NCBI GenBank assembly: GCA_012974475.1
Contig: JAAXQD010000114.1
Location: 1 to 14,867, forward strand
Reading direction: 5' to 3'
Origin: Desulfobacterales bacterium
GTDB taxonomy: Bacteria; Desulfobacterota; Desulfobacteria; Desulfobacterales; UBA11574
Length of the DNA stretch: 14,867 nt
Shown: in pieces, positions 6,658 to 14,240 of the stretch
Numbering within the stretch: the stretch's first letter is position 1
How the letters are laid out: each line of letters starts with the position of its first letter
Translations under genes and position numbers: made by a program
The notes under the pieces: generated by a model
Databases searched by the model: none
The model's input: only the letters and a program-made list of their open reading frames with translations
Told to the model about the DNA's origin: nothing

Positions 6658-7593
6658 ATGACCAAGCTTATTTTACTCGGCCTTTTAGCCTCAATTTTTT
6701 TTAGTACAACATTTATTCTAAATCGCGCCATGAGTTTATCCGGCGGCCATTGGGTTTGGTCATCTTCGTTACGTTATGTTTACATGTTGCTTCTGCTTAT
6801 TATTTTACTCGGCATAAATAAAGGTGTGGCGCATTTACGGGATGTAGTAAGAATATTTATAAGGCATTTTAAATTTTGGCTGTTGGCTGGAAGTATCGGG
6901 TTCGGCATGTTTTACAGTTTTCTTTGCTATGCAGCGGATCATGCACCCGGCTGGGTTATCGCCGGAACATGGCAGATTACCGTTATTGCAACGCCCATCG
7001 TTCTTCTTTTTTTTAAAGAGAAAGTCCCCCGGGAGGGTGTTTATTTTTCTGTTCTCATCTTCATGGGTATTTTTCTCATCCAATTTTATAACAAAGAAAG
7101 TGAATTTGCTGTAAAACATATCGTTTATGGCGTAATCCCCGTTGTCATTGCCGCCTTTGCATTTCCCATTGGAAATCAGCTTTTAAATTTTGCGAAACAT
7201 GGCAATCATTCATGGATACCCCATATTGAGTCCCCAATTTTACACGATGCGCCCACATGTGTCCTGCTTATGACCATGGGGTCGATGCCTTTTTGGGCGC
7301 TGTTACTGCTATGGGTTGCACCGCCGCCGCCACTCAAAAACCAGCTCATAAACACGTTCATTGTTGCCGTATCGTCGGGCATTATTGCGACGTCAATATT
7401 TTATAAAGCAAGAAATTCATCAAAATCTCCTTACGTCATATCAGGGATAGATGCCACTCAATCCGGGGGGATTGTGTTTTCCCTGGTGGGTGAAATACTG
7501 CTGTTAAATGGGGCGTGGCCTCAGCTAACCGGCGTTGTCGGAATTATTTTGATCATGGTGGGGATTATCGGGTACAGCTTGAAAAAATATTAG
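6658..7593 (+). CDS. DMT-superfamily transporter (multidrug resistance efflux/EmrE-like family)
   Basis: A 311-residue inner-membrane protein with about ten hydrophobic segments, the size and layout of the drug/metabolite transporter superfamily. It begins with LLGLLASIFFSTTFILNRAMS and has the duplicated five-helix halves expected of the group; the half joint falls near residue 155-160 (VKHIVYGVIPVVIAAFAFP). The pattern GGHWVWSSSLRY and the ending GVVGIILIMVGIIGYSLKKY resemble the multidrug resistance efflux transporter family rather than the plain EamA family. The substrate is unknown. The ATG at 6658 is preceded by a weak GAG about ten bases away. It is convergent with the thioesterase at 7692; an imperfect hairpin with a T-rich tail at about 7665-7690 may end the transcript. 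No linked regulator is seen. Confidence 0.85.
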   Translation: MTKLILLGLLASIFFSTTFILNRAMSLSGGHWVWSSSLRYVYMLLLLIILLGINKGVAHLRDVVRIFIRHFKFWLLAGSIGFGMFYSFLCYAADHAPGWVIAGTWQITVIATPIVLLFFKEKVPREGVYFSVLIFMGIFLIQFYNKESEFAVKHIVYGVIPVVIAAFAFPIGNQLLNFAKHGNHSWIPHIESPILHDAPTCVLLMTMGSMPFWALLLLWVAPPPPLKNQLINTFIVAVSSGIIATSIFYKARNSSKSPYVISGIDATQSGGIVFSLVGEILLLNGAWPQLTGVVGIILIMVGIIGYSLKKY

Positions 7594-7691
7594 AACCTGT
7601 CTCAAAAATAGTCGATTACACTCCATACGGTTGTTGGGAACACACACGGGATGCTCGACAGAAGAATGATGGGGTGCCCTTCATTTTGTCT

Positions 7692-8126
7692 TTAAATTTC
7701 GCCGCCGTCCTTGTTCCTCAACTTGACAATCAGCCCTTCAGGCAGCGGCACGGATTTGTGAGCCTTCTGATCGGTATTCACCCACACAACCTCGCCTTTG
7801 ACCAAGGTCGTTTCGCTGTTTTTCGGAAATATTTCAATACAAAAAGTGAGGCTGGATCTGCCGATCTGTCCGGTTCGGACGCAAACTTCGATTTCGTCGT
7901 CAAAATGACTTGGGGCGAAGAATTCGACCGTAACCTTGACCACATGAAAGTCCGTTCCGGTTTGTTTGACATGTTCAATATAATTGTGGGGAAGATCCCG
8001 AAGATACTCGTTGATCGCCGTGTCGAAATAAGTCAAGTAATGGGCAAAGAAGACGATGCCCTGAGCATCTGTCTCTGCATAGCGAACACGAAAGTGGAAG
8101 CAAAAATTAAAATCGGATTTGGCCAT
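7692..8126 (-). CDS. YbgC/FadM-type acyl-CoA thioesterase
   Basis: A 144-residue hotdog-fold thioesterase of the YbgC/4-hydroxybenzoyl-CoA thioesterase type. The diagnostic motif is VRYAETDAQGIVFFAHYLTY (14-33), with the catalytic Asp20 in the TDAQGIV loop, followed by a helix (YFDTAINEYL) and the strands VVKVTVEFFAPSHFDDEIEV and TTLVKGEVVWVNTD. It would hydrolyse cytosolic acyl-CoA or acyl-ACP thioesters. The start is ATG at 8126, with AAAGGGA ten bases upstream on the minus strand. It is unrelated in subfamily to the PaaI-type thioesterase at 1904. It is transcribed alone or after the ABM-fold gene 93 bases upstream on the same strand. Confidence 0.9.
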   Translation of the reverse strand: MAKSDFNFCFHFRVRYAETDAQGIVFFAHYLTYFDTAINEYLRDLPHNYIEHVKQTGTDFHVVKVTVEFFAPSHFDDEIEVCVRTGQIGRSSLTFCIEIFPKNSETTLVKGEVVWVNTDQKAHKSVPLPEGLIVKLRNKDGGEI

Positions 8127-8219
8127 GGTTCAATATTCCCTTTAACGTACGTTGTTCCCACAAATATTTTACCGATCACTTAAATCATAGACTGCGGGGA
8201 GCTTTATACCTGCTGGGCT

Positions 8220-8543
8220 TCAGGGTCTGTTTTTCAACTTTTCCAAGGGGGGATTCACGCCAAGATCAAATATTTCATATTCCGTCTCACCATCAAGGAA
8301 TTTTTCGAGTTTTTGCTCTATGGATTTCCGCAAATCACTGTTTTTCCATTTATTCCAATATTCGATACCTCGCCAGTTTGATACGATCACAACTCGAAAC
8401 GGATCTTCATGGTCCCACATGGTCTCAGCGGTTATGTACCCTTCCTGGTCCATAGCCCCAAAACGAATCTCTTTAATCACCTTGTTGATTTCGTTAACAT
8501 ATCCATCTTTGAATCGTCGTTTTATTAACACCTTGATTGGCAT
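8220..8543 (-). CDS. ABM-domain (antibiotic biosynthesis monooxygenase-like) protein
   Basis: A 107-residue protein with the dimeric alpha/beta-barrel (ABM) layout: a first strand PIKVLIKRRF, a helix with INKVIKEIR, the strand pair GYITAETMW and PFRVVIVSNW, and the helix EYWNKWKNSDLRKSIEQKL. The W-x-x-x-E-x-W-x-x-W pattern after the third strand is characteristic. Members of this fold include small monooxygenases, heme-degrading enzymes and many uncharacterised stress proteins; the substrate cannot be assigned. ATG at 8543 is chosen because AAAGGAGGT stands five bases upstream; the frame stays open to 8768 but that part is AT-rich leader. It is divergent from the DUF3786 gene across a 251-base region and upstream of the YbgC-type gene. 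Confidence 0.85.
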   Translation of the reverse strand: MPIKVLIKRRFKDGYVNEINKVIKEIRFGAMDQEGYITAETMWDHEDPFRVVIVSNWRGIEYWNKWKNSDLRKSIEQKLEKFLDGETEYEIFDLGVNPPLEKLKNRP

Positions 8544-8575
8544 TGTGACCTCCTTTGGTCGCCGGATTTTCTCTT

Positions 8576-8604
8576 TTGATTTTTTATGGATTTTTAGATA
8601 TAGG
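8576..8604 (+). promoter_or_regulatory. Candidate sigma-70 promoter for the DUF3786 gene
   Basis: TTGATT (8576-8581) and TATAGG (8599-8604) are separated by 17 bases on the plus strand, in the divergent region between the ABM and DUF3786 genes. It lies about 190 bases before the start codon, and the region is AT-rich, so chance similarity is possible. Confidence 0.25.
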
Positions 8605-8794
8605 TAATCCGCATCGATCGACGGTGCACACACCCTGTTTCTATTGTTAAAATTGGCATAAAAAAAGATGTTTATCAAAACATATTCCGACTTTTTTTTA
8701 TCAAAGGCGGGTGTGCGGAACCGATGCATGGATTTCAAGCCTATTTTTGGAATTTTTCCTCTTATCATGGCGGGAAAAAAAGGAGAATCACCGC

Positions 8795-9601
8795 ATGGCT
8801 CAATTTAAAAATCCTATGGAAATCTTCAAACTGCTCGACAAATCGAATTGTAGAAAATGTTACAAGCCAACATGTCTGGCATTTGCTGCAGCCGTGTTTC
8901 AGGGTGAAAAACAACTCGACGAATGCCCCCATCTGGAACCTGCGATCCTTGAAAAATATGGTGGTCCGGCAGCCAATCATATGACCCTTGTTCAGGAGCG
9001 GGAACAGGCCATGGAACAGCTGAAAGGAAAAATTGCCACCCTGGATCTCGGTTCAACCGCCCAAAGATTGGGGGCCCGGTTTTCTGACGATAAATTGACG
9101 ATCAAGTGTCTCGGCAAGGACTTCAGCGTCGATACAAATGGGAACATTACCACCGACATCCATGTCCATTCATGGATAACGGTGCCCGTACTCAACTACA
9201 TCATCGATGGTGCAGGCGTCCCTGTTTCAGGGAAATGGATTCCATTCAGGGAGCTGGACGGCGGGAAGACATGGTATCGGCTTTTTGGACAACGATGCGA
9301 AAAACCCTTAAAAAAAGTGGCGGACACCTATACCGATCTTTTTGAAGACATGATTCACCTTTTCAACGGCAGGCAAGTAGAAAAACATTACGATGCCGAT
9401 ATTTCACTGGTGTTGCACCCGCTGCCGAAGGTGCCGGTTCTGATTTGTTACTGGAAGCCCGAAGATGGACTCGAATCGAGCCTCAACATTTTTTTCGATG
9501 CCATAGCCGAAGAGAATCTAAACATTGAATCCATCTATATTCTGGGTACCGGACTGGTGATAATGTTTGAAAAGCTCGCTGCGCGGCACGGTATACCATA
9601 A
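8795..9601 (+). CDS. DUF3786 protein with N-terminal 4Fe-4S domain
   Basis: A 268-residue cytosolic protein. The N terminus carries Cys19-x2-Cys22-x4-Cys27-x16-Cys44 (SNCRKCYKPTC ... LDECP), the 4Fe-4S motif shared with RnfB and the corrinoid iron-sulfur protein. The rest, from about residue 85 to 268, matches the DUF3786 family seen in anaerobes (LGKDFSVDTNGNITTDIHVH, VLNYIIDGAGVPVSGKWIPF, LVLHPLPKVPVLICYWKPE, NIESIYILG). The function of DUF3786 is not known. ATG at 8795 is chosen because GGAG stands nine bases upstream; the frame is open from 8711 but without a site. It is a single gene, divergent from the ABM-fold gene. A role in corrinoid or C1 metabolism is suggested only by the shared iron-sulfur domain. 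Confidence 0.88.
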   Translation: MAQFKNPMEIFKLLDKSNCRKCYKPTCLAFAAAVFQGEKQLDECPHLEPAILEKYGGPAANHMTLVQEREQAMEQLKGKIATLDLGSTAQRLGARFSDDKLTIKCLGKDFSVDTNGNITTDIHVHSWITVPVLNYIIDGAGVPVSGKWIPFRELDGGKTWYRLFGQRCEKPLKKVADTYTDLFEDMIHLFNGRQVEKHYDADISLVLHPLPKVPVLICYWKPEDGLESSLNIFFDAIAEENLNIESIYILGTGLVIMFEKLAARHGIP

Positions 9602-10008
9602 TCAAATATCCATACTCCTCACATGCCCGTAAGCGTCGACCCCAATGCCGGCCCTATGATTATCTTGACCGTTTACGGGTAATGATGTATTTAATATATT
9701 CAGCTAAAATAATCCGGTTTCGATTCTCATTTGCGCCCGGGTTCGGGACTCAGCCCATTCCGCTGACTTGAAATTCTCTATCAAACCGTCACAGATCTAA
9801 TTTATCCGCACAGTGAACCATCGAAGTCCCATTACCGTTGTCGAATGATTTCAGCGTTTCGTTTTTCAATGGTGTGAACCTTGTCATGCAGAAGGTCCTT
9901 AAAATCCCGGATTGAACCTCACCGATTTTTTGAAATGGAGACCGGTGGTTATGGTCGGATTTTTAAGATTAAGACGTTTTATAACCTCTAATCATAAGGG
10001 GGATGCAA
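9602..10008. other. Intergenic region upstream of hcp
   Basis: About 400 bases with no credible gene. CCCGTAAGCG (9626-9635) pairs with CGTTTACGGG (9670-9679) with one G-T pair and a 34-base loop; lacking a T-run, it is a weak terminator candidate for the DUF3786 gene. A second imperfect pair, AACCTCACCG with CGGTGGTT near 9915-9950, lies 60-95 bases before hcp and could be a regulatory site. No clear HcpR or FNR box was identified. Confidence 0.5.
9996..10002 (+). promoter_or_regulatory. Ribosome binding site deciding the hcp start
   Basis: AAGGGGG is followed by ATGCAA and then ATG. The first ATG (10003) touches the site, so the second ATG at 10009 has the proper spacing and gives the usual Hcp N terminus MFCYQC. 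Confidence 0.75.
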
Positions 10009-11637
10009 ATGTTTTGTTATCAATGTGAACAGACGGCAAAAGGTACAGGGTGTACGGTGCAGGGTGTTTGCGGTAAAAAGCCCGAGGTGGCGGCCCTGCA
10101 GGATCTGCTTCTCTATACGCTCATGGGATTGTCCCAGGTCGCCCAAGCGGGGCGAAAAGCTGGGGTCACGGATCAAGACATTAACATTTTTACGGTTAAA
10201 GCGGCCTTTTCCACGTTGACGAACGTGGATTTCGATCCCGATCGTTTTCTGACGTTGATTCATCAGGCTGCTAAGAAGCGTGATCAGCTCAAAGAAAAGG
10301 TTGTCAGCGCCGGTGGAACCGTGGATCTGCCCGACGGCCCTGCCGGATTAACCCCCCGACCCACTTTGGAAGAATTGATCGAACAGGGTGAGGCGGTGGG
10401 CCTGAAATCCTATCCCGGAGATGATCCTGACATTCTCTCTTTGAAACACACCGTTCTCTTCGGCATAAAGGGGGTCAGCGCTTATGCGGACCACGCCTAT
10501 ATTTTAGGCTGGGAGGATGACGCGGTGTATGCTTACATCCATGAAGGTCTGGCAGCCATTCAGAGAGACGATTTAAGCGTGGACGACTGGGTGGGCCTGG
10601 CCCTTCGGTGTGGCGAAGCGGCCTACAAAGCCATGGAATTGCTCGATGCCGGGAACACGAGCACATACGGTCACCCGGTGCCCACCAAAGTTTCCTTGGG
10701 ACACAAAAAAGGAAAGGCCATTTTAGTGTCGGGACACGATTTGAAAGATCTTGAAGAGCTTCTCAAACAGACCCAGGGCAGAGGCATTTACATCTATACC
10801 CACGGCGAGATGCTTTCCACCCATGGATACCCGGCGTTGAAAAAATACGAACATTTTTATGGTCAGTTCGGTACGGCCTGGCAAAAGCAGATCAAAGAAT
10901 TTTCTGACTTTCCCGGCGCCATTTTAATGACCACCAACTGTATCCAAAGGCCCAAGAACGAATACAAGGACAATATTTTTACCTCCGGCATGGTCGGCTG
11001 GCCGGGTGTTCCTCACATTTCCGACCTCAATTTTCAACCGGTGATTGACAGAGCCCTTGCGCTGCGCGGCTTTCCGGAAGATGGAAATGGCCGCAAAGTA
11101 ACCGTGGGCTTTGCCCGAAACGCAGTCCTGGGGGTTGCGGATGCGGTCATCGAAGCGGTCAAAGCCGGTGCCATCCGGCACTTTTTTCTGGTGGCGGGCT
11201 GCGACGGCGCCAAGCCCGGTCGTAATTATTACACCGAGTTTGTGGAAAAGGTTCCCAAAGACTGCGTTGTGTTGACCCTGGCCTGCGGCAAGTATCGCTT
11301 TTTTGACAAAGACCTGGGCGATATCGGCGGCATCCCGCGGCTGCTGGATGCCGGTCAGTGCAATGACGCTTACTCGGCGGTCCAGATCGCTGTAGCCCTG
11401 GCCAATGCCTTTAATGTGGATGTGAACGAACTTCCCCTTTCTATGATCATATCCTGGTATGAACAGAAGGCGGTGTGTGTCCTGTTGGCGCTGCTGCATT
11501 TGGGAATCAAGGGCATCCGGCTCGGCCCGTCACTCCCTGCTTTTTTAACACCCAACGTCCTCGAAACGCTGGTGAAAACCTTTGACATCAAACCGATTGC
11601 CACGCCGGATGAGGACCTGAAGACTATTTTGGGATGA
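10009..11637 (+). CDS. hcp: Hybrid cluster protein (hydroxylamine/NO reductase)
   Basis: A 542-residue hybrid cluster protein, which carries a [4Fe-4S] cluster and the unusual 4Fe-2S-2O hybrid cluster. It acts in the cytosol on hydroxylamine and nitric oxide. The N-terminal cysteines C3, C6, C15 and C21 (CYQCEQTAKGTGCTVQGVC) match the spacing found in sulfate reducers. All hybrid-cluster ligands are visible: His243 (SGHD), Glu267 (HGEM), Cys311 (TNCIQRP), Cys398 (AGCDG), Cys426 (ACGKYRF), Cys451 (GQCNDAYS), and Glu485 and Lys487 (YEQKAV). The length is close to that of the Desulfovibrio protein (about 550). The start is set by AAGGGGG upstream. No hcr reductase gene follows; the next gene, katA, is convergent, and both share a terminator. 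Nitrosative-stress defence is the likely role. Confidence 0.97.
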   Translation: MFCYQCEQTAKGTGCTVQGVCGKKPEVAALQDLLLYTLMGLSQVAQAGRKAGVTDQDINIFTVKAAFSTLTNVDFDPDRFLTLIHQAAKKRDQLKEKVVSAGGTVDLPDGPAGLTPRPTLEELIEQGEAVGLKSYPGDDPDILSLKHTVLFGIKGVSAYADHAYILGWEDDAVYAYIHEGLAAIQRDDLSVDDWVGLALRCGEAAYKAMELLDAGNTSTYGHPVPTKVSLGHKKGKAILVSGHDLKDLEELLKQTQGRGIYIYTHGEMLSTHGYPALKKYEHFYGQFGTAWQKQIKEFSDFPGAILMTTNCIQRPKNEYKDNIFTSGMVGWPGVPHISDLNFQPVIDRALALRGFPEDGNGRKVTVGFARNAVLGVADAVIEAVKAGAIRHFFLVAGCDGAKPGRNYYTEFVEKVPKDCVVLTLACGKYRFFDKDLGDIGGIPRLLDAGQCNDAYSAVQIAVALANAFNVDVNELPLSMIISWYEQKAVCVLLALLHLGIKGIRLGPSLPAFLTPNVLETLVKTFDIKPIATPDEDLKTILG

Positions 11638-11667
11638 CCTCAAGGGGTTTGGCAGAAAAACCATAAA

Positions 11668-11702
11668 AAAAGCGTGGCTCATCACGTCGATGCCACGCTT
11701 TT
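11668..11702. terminator. Bidirectional Rho-independent terminator between hcp and katA
   Basis: AAAAGCGTGGC (11668-11678) pairs perfectly with GCCACGCTTTT (11692-11702) around a 13-base loop. A run of A before and T within and after the arms gives a U-tail in both directions. It lies 30 bases past hcp and 53 past katA, which converge here. Confidence 0.85.
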
Positions 11703-11755
11703 CCATTTTTCACGGACCACGTCTCGATATTTAGTGAAATCCCTTCATCGGCTGC

Positions 11756-13201
11756 TTAGGCGAGATCCGCCAGTTTCGCCCGGACACCGGCGGCGTAATC
11801 CGGATGCACCTTCTCGAAATGCGCCAGCTGGCGGTCCACAATGAAATCCGGGACGCCTTGCATGGCCTCGGCGATATTGGAGAAGAGCCGGGCTTTCTGT
11901 CCGTCGTCGAACAGGTTGAACAGCGCACGGGGCTGGCCGTAATCGTCGTTGCCCTCACGGTGGTTGTAACGGTCGGCGTCTCCCGAGATTTTCAGCGGCG
12001 GTTCTGCGAAATCCGGACTTTCCACCGGACCTTTGAACGAGTTTGGCTCATAAAAAGCATCCGGATTGGGGAAGTTCGGGAAGAAGCGCATGTGTCCATC
12101 TTTGTGGTAATGGTTCACCGGACATTTTGGCGCGTTGATGGGTAGCGCTTCATAATGCGTGCCGAGACGATATCGATGGGCATCTGCGTAGGAGAAAATC
12201 CTCCCCTGCAGCATTTTATCCGGTGAAAAGCTGATGCCCGGTACGATATTTGATGGCGAAAAAGCGGCCAGTTCGACTTCAGCAAAATAGTTTTCAGGAT
12301 TGCGGTTCAGTTCCATCTCACCGACATCGATTAGCGGGTAGTCACCGTGGGGCCAAACCTTGGTCAGATCGAACGGGTTGAAAGGTGTTTTTTCGGCATC
12401 CTCTTCCGGCATGACTTGCACACAAAACCGCCACTTGGGGAAATCGCCACGATCAATTGCGTAGAAGAGATCTTCCTGGGTGGATTCGCGAGTCCGACCG
12501 ACGACCTCCGCGGCTTCGGCGTTGGTCCAATGTTTGTGGCCCTGCAGGGTTTTAAAATGAAACTTCACCCAAAAACGCTCCTTCTGGGCGTTGATGAAGC
12601 TGTAGGTGTGGCTGCCGTAACCGTTGATGTGACGAACGCCGATGGGCAGGCCGCGATCCGACATCAGGATGGTTACCTGGTGCAGAGATTCCGGAGACAG
12701 GGACCAGAAGTCCCACATGGCGGTTCCCGAGCGCAGGTTGGTCTTGGGATGCCGTTTCTGGGTATGGATGAAGTCCGGGAACTTATACGGGTCGCGGACG
12801 AAAAAGACGGGCGTGTTGTTGCCCACCATATCCCAGTTGCCTTCTTCGGTGTAGAACTTCAATGCAAAACCGCGTACGTCGCGCTCTGCATCGGCGGCAC
12901 CCAACTCGCCGGCCACCGTGGAGAAGCGCGCGATCATATCGGTTTTCTTGCCCACTTCGGAAAAAATCTTGGCCTTGGTATATTGGGTAATATCATGGGT
13001 GACGGTGAACGTTCCGTGTGCCCCCCAGCCTTTGGCATGGACCACGCGCTCGGGAATCCGTTCTCGGTTCTGATGGGCCAGCTTTTCAAGCAGCTGGTAG
13101 TCCTGGATCAGGAGCGGGCCTCGGGGACCGGCGGTCAGGGAGTTTTGATTGTCGGCAACCGGAGCTCCGGCCGATGTGGTTAATTTCTTCGATTCACTCA
13201 T
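11756..13201 (-). CDS. katA: Monofunctional heme catalase
   Basis: A 481-residue small-subunit, clade 3-like heme catalase, breaking down hydrogen peroxide to water and oxygen in the cytosol. Visible catalytic residues are His55 in ERVVHAKGWGAHGTFTVTHD (51-70), Asn128 in DMVGNNTPVFF, and the heme-ligand Tyr338 in RIFSYADAHRYRLGTH (334-349). The length fits this clade. ATG at 13201 has an AGGAGG site six bases upstream on the minus strand. By eye the gene is more GC-rich than its neighbours, with many codons ending in C or G, which could reflect transfer from another bacterium or high expression; I did not compute this. A broken PerR/Fur-type gene lies 235 bases upstream on the same strand. 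Catalase in an anaerobe points to tolerance of oxygen exposure. Confidence 0.97.
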   Translation of the reverse strand: MSESKKLTTSAGAPVADNQNSLTAGPRGPLLIQDYQLLEKLAHQNRERIPERVVHAKGWGAHGTFTVTHDITQYTKAKIFSEVGKKTDMIARFSTVAGELGAADAERDVRGFALKFYTEEGNWDMVGNNTPVFFVRDPYKFPDFIHTQKRHPKTNLRSGTAMWDFWSLSPESLHQVTILMSDRGLPIGVRHINGYGSHTYSFINAQKERFWVKFHFKTLQGHKHWTNAEAAEVVGRTRESTQEDLFYAIDRGDFPKWRFCVQVMPEEDAEKTPFNPFDLTKVWPHGDYPLIDVGEMELNRNPENYFAEVELAAFSPSNIVPGISFSPDKMLQGRIFSYADAHRYRLGTHYEALPINAPKCPVNHYHKDGHMRFFPNFPNPDAFYEPNSFKGPVESPDFAEPPLKISGDADRYNHREGNDDYGQPRALFNLFDDGQKARLFSNIAEAMQGVPDFIVDRQLAHFEKVHPDYAAGVRAKLADLA

Positions 13202-13333
13202 AATGGCCTCCTAATTTTTCGGGTTAATGGAATGGTTTTTTCGGGTAAATGATTCCTATGGAATGATGGCTGCGTTCAGATTGAACCTTAAAATAGTACG
13301 ACACCTCGGATCCAGTGGAAATCCGCAAGATTA

Positions 13334-13352
13334 TTTTACGATTGCTGTAAAA
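13334..13352. promoter_or_regulatory. Inverted repeat upstream of katA, candidate operator
   Basis: TTTTAC (13334-13339) and GTAAAA (13347-13352) are perfect six-base arms seven bases apart, 133 bases or more before the katA start. An AT-rich inverted repeat in this place would suit a PerR/Fur-type box, but it does not match the classical PerR consensus well. Confidence 0.3.
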
Positions 13353-13436
13353 ATGTCCGTAGCAACGTGAAGGCAGATTGCAGAGATCGTGTTTGAAAAT
13401 GGTAACCGATGCAGTTCTTTTCTTATAGCAAATCCG

Positions 13437-13724
13437 TTAGAGCAACTCAAATAAATTCTTTTTCCACAGCGGACAACCTGATGTATTTTTTTTGTTTACA
13501 AGAAGATAGAGATAAGGATGTGGATACGGTTTGTTTCCGTCGTAGCGGTTGCTGCCGTCGGGAAATCCAAGCTCCAAAACTTCTCCCAATGACTCGAGCA
13601 GTATGACATTTCGGCATACCGTGGCCAGACTCATGGTGGGAAAATCATCCTGCAGTTCCGCGTATATTTTTTCCACGGCAAAATCGATCGGCACTTGGGC
13701 GATACGCATCTCCAAAATAAACAC
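13437..13724 (-). pseudogene. Degenerate Fur/PerR-family regulator
   Basis: The frame encodes 95 residues that follow the Fur/PerR pattern: VEKIYAELQDDFPTMSLATVCRNVILLESLGEVLEL (winged-helix recognition region; the usual SLATVYRNL has Cys for Tyr) and GSNRYDGNKPYPHPY, equivalent to the RFDxNxxPHxH metal site. Intact members run to about 140-150 residues. Here the second metal-site His is Tyr, the CxxC zinc motifs are absent, and the frame ends soon after. The N-terminal helix is also missing. An alternative frame from ATG at 13777 (MRRKTIKNLTPYGFERE, with AAGGGG upstream) resembles the usual N terminus and could be joined by a frameshift near 13730. A GTG start at 13724 with AAGGGA could still allow expression. 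It lies upstream of katA on the same strand, the common place for a peroxide regulator. Confidence 0.65.
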
Positions 13725-13779
13725 AATTCCCTTTCAAAGCCGTATGGGGTGAGATTTTTAATTGTTTTACGACGCATGC

Positions 13780-13887
13780 TCACATCCCCTTAGGGCCTGA
13801 CGCCCTGCCACCGCAGAACGGTGCAACTTTTTTTGCCATGTCCAGTGAATGGGACATGAACGATTCCCACTGGATTGAATTCGTCAT
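13780..13887 (-). CDS. Small open frame of unknown function, possibly coupled to the regulator remnant
   Basis: A 35-codon frame starting at ATG 13887 with GGAG eight bases upstream. It begins MTNSIQWESFMSHSLDMAKK and ends CGGRASGPKGM. Its stop and the ATG at 13777 are only two bases apart (ATGTGAGCATG), as in translationally coupled genes. I recognise no family, and it may be a chance frame or the debris of a larger gene. An inverted repeat CATGTCC/GGACATG (13837-13843 and 13852-13858) lies inside it. Confidence 0.25.
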   Translation of the reverse strand: MTNSIQWESFMSHSLDMAKKVAPFCGGRASGPKGM

Positions 13888-14240
13888 AATTTCAACTCCA
13901 TAGGGTTGATGGCCTGGCCGAACAAGGTTGGACTCGGTCCGGCTCGGTCGATGGGTGGGCCCGTGGATCGAAAACGCGAACAGCTCTTTATAGAATGGCA
14001 ACGACCATGCCAATTGGGTTCGATTGAACAACCAATTGTATTTTTGGAAGAAACGATGTCAAGCAAATGTAGCGCAATGGGTTAAGTGAAACATGTTTGT
14101 ATCACGAAAAAGCGTGTCGGACAGGACCGACTTTGGATTCCCAGCCAAAACCAAAAACATTCATTGTTAGCGATATCATTATGGTGCTATAGTCCTCAAA
14201 TTGACCTCATCGCCGATCAAGGAACCGTTGCCCGAAAAAT
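13888..14240. other. Intergenic region upstream of the MurJ-family gene
   Basis: About 350 bases with only short open frames on both strands. None has both a ribosome site and a recognisable domain. No tRNA or repeat structure was noticed. It should contain divergent promoters for the regulator remnant (minus) and the flippase gene (plus). Confidence 0.5.

Noticed and set aside
7594..7610. CTGTCTC resembling the start of another adapter copy
   Set aside because: The match stops after seven bases, which is expected by chance.
7515..8183. 222-residue plus-strand frame overlapping the transporter end
   Set aside because: It is antisense to the YbgC-type thioesterase, whose catalytic motif is clear on the other strand.
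9664..9681. TTGACC...GGGTAA as a possible HcpR/FNR site before hcp
   Set aside because: The half-sites are not symmetric and it lies over 300 bases upstream of hcp.
12347..13183. 278-residue plus-strand frame
   Set aside because: It is antisense to katA and is a by-product of that gene's GC-rich codon pattern.
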